Shown: positions 13,851 to 24,494 of the stretch, piece after piece
Layout of the letters: every line of letters begins with the position of its first letter
Position numbering within the stretch: the first letter of the stretch is position 1
From: Ceratothoa steindachneri
Taxonomy: Eukaryota > Arthropoda > Malacostraca > Isopoda > Cymothoidae
Direction: 5' to 3'
Length of the DNA stretch: 64,000 bases
Assembly (NCBI GenBank): GCA_963969495.1
Contig: OZ018329.1
Location: 142,766,021-142,830,020, forward strand
Translations under genes and position numbers: made by a program
Notes under the pieces: model-generated
Told to the model about the DNA's origin: nothing
What the model saw: the letters and a program-made list of their open reading frames with translations, nothing else
The model's database searches: none

Positions 13851-14599
13851 TATAGCATTATATATGGTATTAAATTCCCTTTCAAATCATATATAGCAAC
13901 CTTCCTATTTTTTTAAATTTTCTCTCTCAACTTGACATAAATTTGATATTTAAGGGTTTAATTTAAAAGCTGTCGATTTAACCAGTTTTGAGAGTAAATA
14001 CCGGGAAAATTTCACCCTAACCAATTCTATTCTTGAGATCAATTCAGTGGATGGGAGTTATATCTCTTTGGTAAAGGTCAGAAATGCGCCCATATACTCG
14101 AATTAATCTACATAGTGGATCTATTTTTGATTTAGAGCAGTTTTCATCATTTGAGCGATAAATATATGGCCTAAACACACTCATTTTAAATAGATAAGAC
14201 GTGTTTGTGGGTCCTCTTCTCATTAATTTAAGAGTGAAGGTGCTGGGATTAATAGCTAATTTTAATGAATTTTTATTTACAGTAAAAGAATGAAAAATTT
14301 ATTATTCTCTTCCATCTATGAACTTGAGAGTAAAGTTTATGGGATTATGGACCATACTTTTATATTTATTTGAATTAAAAAAAAAAATAAATCCTCACGG
14401 CTAAACTATTTAAGTTAAATTATTGAGCGTAGTTTCATTAGCTTGCGCACTATCTATTTTTTGGTACTAGTCCAGTAGATGGGGTCAGTAGAATCGAACG
14501 ATTTCCTTAAGATTTACCAAATGCCTCAAGCAAATCAGGAAAACCTGATTTCTCCACTAGGGAAAAAATTGGCATAAGAAAAGTTAAAATATTTAGCCG

Positions 14600-16560
14600 A
14601 TGTTTCCGATAACCAGCTTTGTGTGGAGTGCCTATAAGGCTTATTTCTACGTTTATAAGTGCGAGGAAATCTTACGTAAATTACCAAAAGGAAAACGATT
14701 AGGTCTATCTAATGGCGGTTTTATAGATTGGCGAGAGCACAATTCGAGCATAATTCTACCTAGTTCACATTTCGAAGAAGTTTCAGTTCCAGTTATTTAT
14801 GGTTATGCTTCTCTGAAGAAGAAAACTTTAAATATGTTCAGAAGTTTCAACACATGGTTTCAGATTCCGAATAATCCATATTAATTGCAAAAGAGTCATT
14901 AGACACTCAGCATTTTACTCAGGCGGAACTGAATGACTTAGAACGTGAATTGGTACTCTCTAAAAAGCAACGAAGCTATTAAAAACCTTTCCTATCGCAC
15001 TTCACAAGTCACATATTTCAAAAAACAGGGCCAGTTTTTTGTAAACATTATCAGAAAACAAGCAATTTTTTATTGATATGATATTTCAAGTATTATAGCA
15101 CAGTTAGGAGGCCCAGTTAGTTTCTCGGTGCATTTGCGAGAAACTAAAAATGACATAAGAATGGTCATTGACTTAGTCAAACATCAAGATCACAACTGGA
15201 TAAAATGTCTCTACATAAATATGGTCAAAATCTTTCAATAATTTTCCATCTTATCTCGACAATTAGGACAGGCAAGCTTGAAACAATCACAGGAACCAGA
15301 AAGAATGCATCATCCAGGAAACTCTGAAAGCAAGCATGCCAAATATTGGGAATGATCTGAACGTTAGTGAAGAAAATCATTTTCCCCTCAGACCATCTTA
15401 TACTCAGCTTGATGAAGCAGATTGTGAAAGCATTAGTAATGGTAGGGAATACTCTCATCAAATAGATTCTTCCTGTCGAGGCATGCCTGTGAAGACTAGC
15501 TCGGCGCTTAATAAAGAGTGCGAATTACGGTTGACTTGTTTTGACTAATGGCTTTCCAAGTTGCAGTTCAAAGGATATATAGTAACAATACCTCTAAATA
15601 GAATTTAAATATATATATAATAAAAGAGGGCAATTTATATATATTCAAAAGGGGTCAACAAATTACTAAAGGTAGTTAAATGAATTATGTGGAGATTAAC
15701 GAGGCAGTCTAGGATGACCATACAAGGTCGCTTTACCTTCAAGCGCGGACAAATTGGAGGGGGGGGGGGGGTAGAAGACAATGCCCATGTCTTCAAGAAG
15801 ATACTTCGGGGAGCCCTGACGAAGAGGACTCGAAGATGAAGTTGGATAACTTGGTGATGAAGAATGAGATTTTCTCTGCTCAAGATAGACATAAACTCAA
15901 CTCGAGACAATTCTGAAGATCCCCAGGGAGTCTCAGTCTCGAAAGAACAGGAATCTTGTAGGGGTGGTGAAGATGAGATGACCGCACAACTGTCCAGAAA
16001 GAAGGGACTAGATAGCTTTCATCTAAATAGGGGCAAAAGCTTAACGAAGGTAGATCTACCTGCGAGATCTTCGACGAAGTACAAAGAGGGGTTACGGGGG
16101 TTTACAGGAAACAGACGGCAGTCTGAACGGGGTGGATGGCGGTGATCCTTTGTAAGCATACCTCAAATTTATGCCTTTAAATGGGATATTTGTCAGAATG
16201 ATGAATGGCAAAGAGGAGACACAGCGGCTCTCATCCTTGGTGGTTATAGAAAATTTCCTGGGTAGCATAATGGACAATAAATTTGAATATTTGGTTACTA
16301 GAATGCTGTTTGCTTTTCTTAATCTCGGTTGCAAAATGAGTGTCAAGCTTCATTTCATAAATAGTCACCTCCCTTATTTCCTTAACAACTTTGAGACTGT
16401 AACTGATGAACATGGAGGGCCCTTCCAGCAAGACCTCTTGACGATGGAATAAAGCTATCAAGTACGATGGGACAAACATTTGATATAAGATCATTTCTTG
16501 AGTATCTAACGAGATCCCCCTGATCAAGTCTTCAAGAGTTTCAACCTCCAGTTCTTTACG
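14600..16560 (+). pseudogene. Copy A of an unclassified multi-copy arthropod protein family, broken
   Basis: Segments matching a family I know as a repeated 'uncharacterised protein' in arthropod genomes occur in order on the plus strand. The first is 'ELNDL.REL.LSKK' at about 14922-14970. The second is a 'VHLRETKNDIRMVIDLVKHQ' segment with 'NWIKCLYINMVKIF' at about 15130-15230. The third, at 16200-16450, reads 'GCKMSVKLHFINSHLPYF' followed by 'VTDEHGGPFQQDLLTME'. Matching pieces occur at 31.2-32.3 kb (copy B). The usual 'CGDLK', Cys-rich and 'KLGLMKNFVKA' parts are missing or replaced by unrelated sequence at about 15240-16180. A 94-codon open frame at 14600-14884 directly upstream may belong to it. 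Function is unknown. The spread of D, C..C and DEHG motifs is compatible with an RNase H-like transposase, but that is speculation. Confidence 0.6.
15500..16165. mobile_element. Unclassified insert within copy A
   Basis: This stretch separates the two family segments of copy A. It shares 'gagtgcgaatt...ccaagttgcagttcaa' with about 5689-5740, so it is itself repetitive. It contains a G12-13 run near 15760 and a 93-codon plus-strand frame at 15864-16145 rich in Ser, Arg, Glu and Gln, without a recognisable domain. The exact junctions and any target duplication are not resolved by eye. Confidence 0.35.
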
Positions 16561-16564
16561 TAAT

Positions 16565-18640
16565 AGGAACAATTATGGTTTTTATTATTTCATTGGTTTT
16601 TCTGAATCAGAGCGACGCACAACTATATTTGTATGCAATGGATACAGGCTTTTTATGAAGCCCTGCTAAGAGTATTTTTTAGCCAAAATAGTGAAAGATT
16701 ACTGAAATATTTTACTAGAAGAAACAATAAGCAGTAAAAATTAAATGTTTTCAAGTCAGGTTTGATTAGTATATAGGTAGTTGAGATTATCATGATTTTT
16801 GAGTTATAATGGGGCAAATTACATATTGTAAGTGATAATCTGAAAGCATTCCTGTAACTGAAAATTTTGGAGGAAGGTTTTATAGCTGTATATATTATAT
16901 TATTGGATATATGTATTGTAGCTGCTTTATTTAGACTTCCACAAACCATGATAGTGAGGCCTTTTTAAGCAGTGTTTAGGCGCAGTCATGTGGATGCAGT
17001 TTATGGGTTAGGTGATAACTCGGGTTTCCTTTGATAGGCGCTTGCGGTTTTGTTATCTACTATAAATGTTATATTATATTAAGGAATATTGCCTAAAACT
17101 CCATCTTTAAGCATCATACGTCTATTAACCAAGAAAACTTTTATCTTCCTGAATTAGTGTTATTAACTGAATAAATCGCTTAAAATCCCTCAATATTCTA
17201 CCTACTACAATGCATATAATTTCATGATTAAGTGGTGCTCGACGCCTTTTGTTTTAGTAGTTTACAGACTACTATAGCAAAATATGCCTTGTCATATAAA
17301 CCAATGGATGTTAGCTGATTTATGCCTCTTTACTTTTTTAGACTACTAGATCAATAATTAAAATGGTTAATGGTATTTATTGTATTTCTAAGATTTTAAC
17401 GATTTTAGTTAACAATTTTTCATTAAACAGTAAGAATGATTACGTTAATCATTGGTCCAATAAATCAGCTTTAATGATATCATAGTGGTTTGCTACTCTG
17501 TTTCTCTGCTGGTTTCTTTGATGTTCCTATAGACGCGTTGACATTATCCACCGATGCAAAAGTATCCGTTAGTTCTCCCTTCTTTTTTATTGATTTCATA
17601 TTTCTTTCCTTAATCATTATTTTTATTTCTTGTCGGTAGAGGTGAAAAACTGGTTTCTAATTAACTATCACTTAAGCTATTATAATTGCCCAAAATCCTT
17701 TTCATTCCGAATATCAAATTCTCGAGTTCTTTTGACCAAGTAAGATGTAAGCTATTTTACTCGAATCTCATAAGATAGGAAGTTTTGCTGTCTCTATCTT
17801 GAAAAAGTAGAAGTTTAATTTTCGGCGCCGTGGGGTGCGCAGTAGTTTCTATAACTTAAATAGGGTTATATGGCTCCTTCACTAATTATGCTTTCCTTAT
17901 ATTTCTCTCTTTATCGTTCTTCCTTTCTTCTATTTATATTTCTAGCTCGTGCCTTTAGTGTTATCCTTCTTTCCTTTCTAGTTCATGCTCTTATTCCTCC
18001 TTGTTCTCTTTTTATCTTTCGTTTTATTGCTCCCTTTGAATAAAGTTTGGCCAACTCTTTACCTGTTAACACTAAACTTTCACCAAATCTTTTAAGCTCT
18101 AATAACGACATCATTTCAGCGTAAACAAGTGAAAACGTAAATAAAAACACTAATATTATCATAAATTACAAAATAATTCACAGAATCATAATCTGACCGC
18201 ACAAAACAATGTTAAGTTCAAGTTATAAAACAAGGACGGAATCTTGCATAAGGCACGAAAGTATCTTAAGCAAACTATCTCTTCCCTTAGAGAATCTTAG
18301 GGGTAGTATGACAAGGATAAGATACGATTATTTCTCAATTATCCAACTCTTTTGCAATCAACGGATAATTATACTACACAGCTTCCCTTGTGGATTCTAC
18401 ACTGTATTTCGGAATATGTCCGAAATACAAGATTGTGGAGAAAATGATGCGTTTTAGCATAAACAAGAATTAGCGAACCACTGAGATGCATAAATATATT
18501 AATTAGCCTTATTTATAGATGGAATAATAAATCTGTATTTTTTTCGCAAAACCAGTTGTGAGTGTAGAATGTATGTAAGGTAAGATTTAAGTAGGCTGAA
18601 GAGGCATTGGTGAAATAGGATAAAATTCGACACAATAGAT
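16565..18640. other. No recognisable gene
   Basis: AT-rich DNA. Short open frames at 16653-16949 on minus (98 codons) and 18209-18457 on plus (82 codons) have no recognisable features. I found no TIRs or tandem arrays. Confidence 0.45.
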
Positions 18641-19245
18641 TAACAAGGTCTGCTAAACAAAAGTCGAGTGCTCTCACTTATTCTGGTTTATCAACTTACG
18701 AACTACAAAACTTTCATTAATTTCAGGAGTAAACTTGGGAGGACCTTGAAAATTATTTTATTTTAAAAGGGAATGTAAAACAACATAAGTGTTTCAAATT
18801 TCGTTAGAATCAGCCCAAAAATTGGTAGGACTTGAGAATTTAAAACAACCTAAGGCTTACAAATTTCGTTAAAATCAGCCGCCAAATAGTTAATATGTTA
18901 TTGCCTCCCCCAAATATAATACATGGGCTAACCTTGGAATGACCATATCAATTATAACATTCAAGAGAGAATGTAAAACAACATAAGGGTTTGGAAGTTC
19001 GTTAGAATTGGCAGAATAGTTATGAAGTTATTACCAAATAATTTCCCGGCAGAAATTTTGAGGACTTTGAAGATTATAGTATTCGAATGAAAATGTAAAA
19101 CAACATAAGGGATTAAAACTTCATTATAATCGGCCAAATAGTTATGATAGTATCGAAAAAATTCAAAATTAAAGCATAAAGGGGACCGACTGACCGACAT
19201 AGTGAGATCTAAAGTGGTCAGCAACTAGATTCGCATGCGACTAAA
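18641..19245. repeat. Second copy of the 126-bp-repeat element
   Basis: The head sequence 'acaaggtctgct...gtgctctcacttatt' begins at about 18643. It is followed by about 3.5 units of the same ~126-bp repeat seen at 1-960 (the 'cttgggagga ... gaatgtaaaacaacataag' motif). The tail 'gaccgactgaccgacatag ... cgactaaaaa' lies at about 19182-19247. The head is shared with 19.44 kb and the tail with 0.98 and 19.64 kb. No protein is encoded. Confidence 0.8.
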
Positions 19246-19438
19246 AAAATGCAACTGATGGAATCAATATTCAAAATTACGCTTTCTTTGAGATTCAAAA
19301 TAAATAGAGAACGAAAATGAGAAGTGGCGATGGACTGGAAAGAATTAATATTCAATGCTCTTTCTTGCGTTATAACACTTGAATGCTTGCATTACAAGAG
19401 ACCAATTCATCTAAAAAACCTATGTGAATTGCCCCAAA

Positions 19439-19800
19439 ACAAGGTCTGCTGACCAAAATTGTGTGCTCTTACTTATTATGATTCATGACCTTATGACCTT
19501 TAAAACTTCCCAAAAAAACACTAACACAGGAAGAAACCTGGCAATTATATCATTCGAAAGACAATGTAAAAGAACATAAGGGTTTCAAATTACGCTAGAA
19601 TCGGCGCAATAGTTACAATGTTATTACCAAAACAATAAAACAAAATGGCGACCGACCAACATAGTAAGATGTAGTTGCTCGCGACTAAAAACTGAAAATA
19701 GAACGAAAATATCAACTTACTTTCAGAGTCCTTGAACTTTTTCCGCGTAACATAACATATCTCTCAAGGTATGCTATGATTAAGTTCTTGAAACGAGCAT
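19439..19800. repeat. Third, short copy of the 126-bp-repeat element
   Basis: The head 'aacaaggtctgctgacc...gtgctcttacttatt' (from 19439) leads into a single repeat unit at about 19540-19625 and then the tail 'gaccgaccaacatagtaag ... cgcgactaaaaa' at 19648-19696. Having only one unit with the same head and tail shows that unit number varies between copies. That is the expected behaviour of a minisatellite inside a dispersed element. Confidence 0.75.
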
Positions 19801-19819
19801 ATTGCTCATTCATTGCTTG

Positions 19820-20719
19820 TGTAGCAGAATAAGGTCAAAGGGCGACCACGTGCCCTTCAGTACCCACGTTGCCCCTAGATCACCACATAGAGCTTTAAAA
19901 GCACGGCTGAACCAGGACGAGGGTGCAGCCCACGCAGTTTAGCATATCCCAGCTTTATTGTCTTAGAGACAGATTTAATCATCTCTGACGGCCGCGTTTC
20001 AGGCAGTATTCCTTCCTTTCGTGATAGATCGAAGTTCGTCGAATATTCTACGCCAAAGCTATATCAATTCCTCCCCGAAAGAGTCGCCGCCATCCTCAAA
20101 ATCACCCGTGTGTATGGTCCGGCAACCAAGCCATCTAAAGACACCTCGCTGAGCGTCTATATAATCCTTTGACTCTGTTTAGTAAAGAGCTGAAAGACGC
20201 TTGCCCCCACCCCCCCACCCCCCACCCCGCCGCACAATCGGAGACAACGACGATTTCGCTTCGAGGACGAAAGCTAAATCAACATCCGTGAACTCTGCCA
20301 TAGTCGATCGGCAAGTATCTGACGAGTATTCCCATCTCCGTCGGCTATCTACGTGTGCTCCCTAATGTGAAGAGTGAGGCAATCTGACTTCCCTCATCGC
20401 AGTCATCGTATCCAGACTGGCCTCTTTTTTGCAACGAGCGCGTAAGCAATTGTAAGCGTTACCGCCTGCTGATTGTTCTACAGTTTGGCTTACGCAATAG
20501 ATCCAATCTTTGTGTGCGCGCCCGCTTTAAAATCCCCTATTCAAGCACCGATCAGAACCCGACCACTTAATCTCCTAATTGATCCACCTGTATCTCGCGT
20601 AGACATTTACCTCGGTCCGTGCGACCATTCCCTTTAAACCCAATATCTGTGTATATTAAAATATTATTGTGTTGCTAGTAAAGATATATTTTTGTCATCG
20701 TCTTTCTTTTGCAACCACA
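19820..20719 (+). mobile_element. Possible solo LTR (~0.9 kb)
   Basis: The block has distinctly higher GC than its flanks. It starts 'TGTAGCAGAA', has a C-rich tract near 20205-20230, and ends in an AT-rich U5-like segment closing with 'TTTGCAACCACA'. TG...CA ends, non-coding character and length fit a Gypsy-type long terminal repeat. Against this, no direct target-site duplication is visible (GCTTG against ACGTG) and no second LTR occurs in the window. It sits only ~110 bp left of the mariner-like element. Confidence 0.35.
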
Positions 20720-20942
20720 ACGTGTACCAACTACCTGTTAATCATTGGCCAACTTGTACTCTGAAATATTTGTTTTAAAAAGGCCCCCGCAAAGTTAATA
20801 ACAAACCATTCCCCACTGGACTCATAACCAAAGGGTGTTCTAATAACTTGGACCGATTTTAAATGTGAGTAAAGTTTAAGCGACTAATGATTTTTTCTTT
20901 TTCTTTAAGATTTAGCAACTTCAGTCTTGGGCAATTTCAACC

Positions 20943-21942
20943 ATGGAAATATTAATAATCGAACAACGTGTTAAAGTTTACGAAATGGACGTTCAAACAG
21001 AAACGCATTTCAGGCACTTTGCGATTTTTTTGGTCAACATAATCAACCAACCAAGAGAGCAATTGGGAAAATTGTTCGTAAATTCAAACAAACAGGGTCA
21101 GTGGCAGATATGAAAACGCCATTGAGTGCTCGTTTACGCCGTTCAGCTAAAATATTGCTGCAGTACGCGAGAATGTGGCCGAAGATCCAGACACCTCTAT
21201 TCGTAATCGCGAGCAGGAATTGAACCTCTCCACAACAACTTTACATCAAATTTGGACAAAAGATTTGTCTCTACACGCTTTGAAAATTCAATTGACACAA
21301 GAACTGAAGACTGCTGACCATTTGAAGCGCCGTACATTCGTCATTTGGGTGCACGATCAAAGACAAGCCGATGATGATTTTTCGCAAAAAATCATCTTAA
21401 GTGATGAAGCCCAATTTCATCTTGGTGGATTCGTTAATAAGCAAAGTTGTCGCATTGGGCTGATGAAAATCCTAGGAAGATTGTTAAAAAGCCACTGCAT
21501 CCACAAGGTCACTGTTTGGTGTGCATTCTTTGCTAGCGAAATCTTTGGGCCGTATTTTTTCGAAAATAATGCCGGGAATTCTGTTTTGGGGACAGGCGAG
21601 TGATACCGTGCCATTATAGCCAACTTTTTATGTCCTGAATTGAATTCAATGGATGTCGAAGATTTGTGGTTTTCAACACAAGGAAGCCACATGCCACACA
21701 GCCATTGCAACAATGACTTTATTGAATGAGAAGTTTCCAGGCTGCATCATCTCTCAAAACAGTGAGGTCAATTGGCCACCACGATCGTGTGACTTAACGC
21801 CTTTAGATTTCTTCCTCTGGCGTCATCTCAAAAGTGAGTTCTATGCCAACAAGCCAACAACAATTCAACAGTTAGAGCATGAGATAATAAGGCATATTGG
21901 TGAGATCGAGGAGCAACTATGCATAGACGTCATCATAATTTT
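20943..21942 (+). pseudogene. Mariner-like transposase, N-terminal and catalytic part
   Basis: From the ATG at 20943 the frame shifts once into a helix-turn-helix region ('FFGQHNQPTKRAIGKIVRKF'). It then stays open from 21175: 'LHAYKIQLTQEL'-type linker, the first catalytic Asp in 'ILSDEAQFHLGGFVNKQ', and 'HKVTVWCAFF'. A stop at 21601 interrupts it. The other frame resumes with 'HKEATCHTA', where the family has a 'QDGATCHT' Asp that is lost here, and 'VNWPPRSCDLTPLDFFLW', which carries the third acidic residue. The reading ends at 'EEQLCIDVI', where piggyBac entered. Loss of the second Asp, two frameshifts and the insertion make it inactive. In the intact family this enzyme cuts and pastes the element at TA sites. 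Confidence 0.85.
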
Positions 21943-22435
21943 AACCCTGAACCACAAAAATGGAAATCTTGTCACCTAAACACAAAAGTGGGGTGTAGCA
22001 TACCCCATTTTTGGATCAAGAAAAAAACCACTTGCGTTCCAAAATTTTTATTTCTGAAAAAATCAACAAAAAGTTTAATTCTTTCTCATTCTTTTAATGA
22101 TTAAACATCCTTGAACAACTGAATTTTTCTGGTACTAAACATTAATAAAACATAAATATTGAAAATTCATTTTTTTCCTGACAAATCGAAAATAAAAATT
22201 TCCCATGAATGAAATTTCTATAATAAACAAACAGGCTTCCTGTCATGGCGAGGTAGGCTCTCTCGCCTTCCTTTCACTAACCCCCAGCTCTCTGGCACTG
22301 CATCTCACTGAAATAAAGATTGACAAATAAGGGTCAAGATTTAACACAGAAAAATTACCCTACTTTAACTTTATGTTATGTTGTCAGTTATTACTCCTTT
22401 GAATACGTCCTAATTGATGCTTAGAGTGTGTATTA

Positions 22436-22560
22436 CAGTTGTATGATAATATAATATACATAAATATATATAATAATAATAATATAATATACATAAATAT
22501 ATATAATAATAATAATATAATATAATAATATCATATAATATAATATCATATAATATGTGT
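22436..22560. repeat. AT-rich tandem repeat at the piggyBac 3' end
   Basis: The phrase 'aatataatatacataaatatatataataataat' is repeated directly twice and then decays into 'atcatataatataat' units. It sits immediately downstream, on the minus strand, of the last recognisable piggyBac codons and has probably overwritten the original stop codon region. Confidence 0.75.
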
Positions 22561-23117
22561 GTGTACTTACCACCTCCTCAAGACACTTAGGACAGGTAGT
22601 GTAGAAGTGGGACTGGCACACAGGTCACTGGCATTTCCCGCATCAGACGCGTGTCTTCCGGTCTGTGGAGCGGGGGCACTCAGCACACCGTACTTGAGGG
22701 TACTTGCAGTTAGCAAGTATTTGGCTAGGTGGGTACTGTGTGTTAGCAACTGATGAGAGATCACAGACAGTAGATATCAGGGTTCTTAGTTACCGTGGGA
22801 GATTGGCAATCAACAGCCTCTTCTGAGCCCATGGCTGAATAAATTTTCTTGCAAGGTCTAGCATAAAGCGACGGCGTTTTGGAGGTCAGGTACCTCATGT
22901 TTTTTCTAGATTTGACTTTTATACTACCATGGCATTGATAGTAGTGGCATTCAACATCCAGAAAAACATACAAAGAGGGCATCTTCTAGTTCTACGGTGG
23001 CAGGAGTACAATGCACACATTTGGTCGAAAGCATCAACCCCACCTTTAGGGCTGTTATAATATTGTATTTCTCTGGCTTTCCTTTCTCATTTAGGGTTGG
23101 CTGGTGTCGTAGAATCC

Positions 23118-24494
23118 CCTCCCTTTTTGTTCTAAGAGTGCTAAGGTTGCTAATATATTGATATCTGAATATTTTAACGAACAGAGCCGTCCTGAAACAC
23201 GTAAGGAAATAAGAGAAACACACAATAATCCCCAAATAAACTTATATTTTAAATTTAACCATTCAATACACAACATCTAAACATTAACTACAGCAATACT
23301 CTGAATATTATCATAAACAAGAATTAATTAAATTAGTTTGCCCCTTAAAAATTGGTTAATTTCTCTACGCACAACAATAATATACGAATTAGGCTTACGG
23401 ACTCATCTAGAGTTTAAAAGGCCTTAGGAATGTTATTGACTCACGACGCGTGCCGTCTGGCCAGATGTAGATGGGCGAGATCACACGGTCGTTTTGGCGA
23501 GGGTAGCAGCTGGGGGTCCACACAGTATTCCTGGGGGGGGGGGTTGTTCAAGGACGAGAACAATTACGGTGCTTTATGCAACACCAACTTAGTCGTGGTC
23601 TCTCGGGCGAAAGAGAGTTGAACTTGGTTCTTATACCAAGTTAACTGGGAGTGCGGTGTGACCACCGAGTAAAGAGCTCGATGGGGAGCTTTTCTCCTTC
23701 GTTCCCTTTTTCCTCATGGACGAGGACTGAACTCGGGAAGGGTCTTCTTCAAGGGCGAGGATAACGAAGGGGGGTTTCTCTGGCCAGAATAAGTTACTTA
23801 AAGTTTGGTTTGGTAGCCAGGAACTAGCTCCAGGATGAGCTTCTTCTTAGTTCCAGACTTCTTCAAGGGCGATTATAACGGAGGGGGGTGTTTCTGACGA
23901 GAACAATTTGAACTTAACAAAGTTAACTTAATGTTTTGTTTGATAACCGGGGACTAGCACGAGGATGAGCTTCTTCTTAGCCCCTTGAGGTAGGTAGCCC
24001 TGCCTCTCTTGAAGGGTACTTCTTAGTCTGGCAACCCAAGTAAAGTACCTCTCAAGTCTTGGTAGCTCGGTTTTGATCTCAGGACTTCGTCACCTAGAGA
24101 CTGACGTATACTACCTCGATTTTCCTCAGTGTTCCTCATTTATACCTTGTCACCCCACTAAGGGAGTGATAAGGGGGGGGGGCTTGAGGACGGCCCCAGG
24201 AGAGTTCTTATGCCAATCGAATTTTCCCACCGAGTCCACAATTGGCTCCTCGTTAGCCTTCGAGCTTGGGAGAAACACGTCTCCAATTTCTTATTTTACG
24301 TGAAATCGACTCTCACTTTCCTGGGGGAGATCTTGCATTTTGACCTTTAGGGTCTTTCATGGCACCGAGTGGAGCGACGCTGCGGTTAAGCACTGGCCCG
24401 CCGAGGCCTTCGGCCGGATGTCTTTGCGGTAACCGCTTTGTGACTCCACCAAGAGTGAACGGGGGGGATGAGTAACGATTCCCCTACAGCTGGA
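23118..24494. mobile_element. Unknown 1.38-kb insertion inside piggyBac with 5-bp target duplication
   Basis: AATCC lies on both sides (23113-23117 and 24495-24499). Removing the 1377 bp plus one AATCC restores the piggyBac reading LLSSMD|STTPANPK. The insert has no TG...CA ends and no clear TIR: its plus-strand edges are CCTCCCTTTTTG and CCCTACAGCTGGA. It contains G-runs (near 23532 and 24172), an internal ~115-124-bp tandem duplication at 23743-23981, and only short unrecognisable open frames. A 5-bp duplication fits an LTR or another non-autonomous integrant, but I cannot classify it. Confidence 0.7.
23743..23981. repeat. Two-copy ~120-bp direct repeat
   Basis: Unit 1 (23743-23857) and unit 2 (23858-23981) both begin 'cttcttcaagggcga', continue 'ataacg.aggggggt', and end 'aggatgagcttcttcttag'. 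A more diverged related stretch ('ttcaaggacgagaacaatta') starts near 23547. The repeat lies inside the 1.38-kb insert and is non-coding. Confidence 0.7.

Noticed and set aside
13438..13896. Pro/Thr-rich (minus) and Gly/Val-rich (plus) open frames over 100 codons
   Set aside because: Both strands are open over the same G/T-rich low-complexity DNA, so composition explains them.
15336..15548. 70-codon plus-strand frame between the halves of copy A
   Set aside because: It does not match the family segment expected there, and its end overlaps the repeat shared with 5.69 kb.
22205..22310. Minus-strand reading with 'CHDRKPVCL' resembling a piggyBac Cys-rich tail
   Set aside because: A better, correctly ordered Cys-rich C-terminus of the same transposase ends at 22571, so this downstream resemblance is probably chance.
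22560..22575. Possible splice donor (GAGGTG|GTAAGT, minus strand) after the piggyBac Cys domain
   Set aside because: No acceptor or further exon is visible, the sequence runs directly into an AT repeat, and the gene is a dead transposon.
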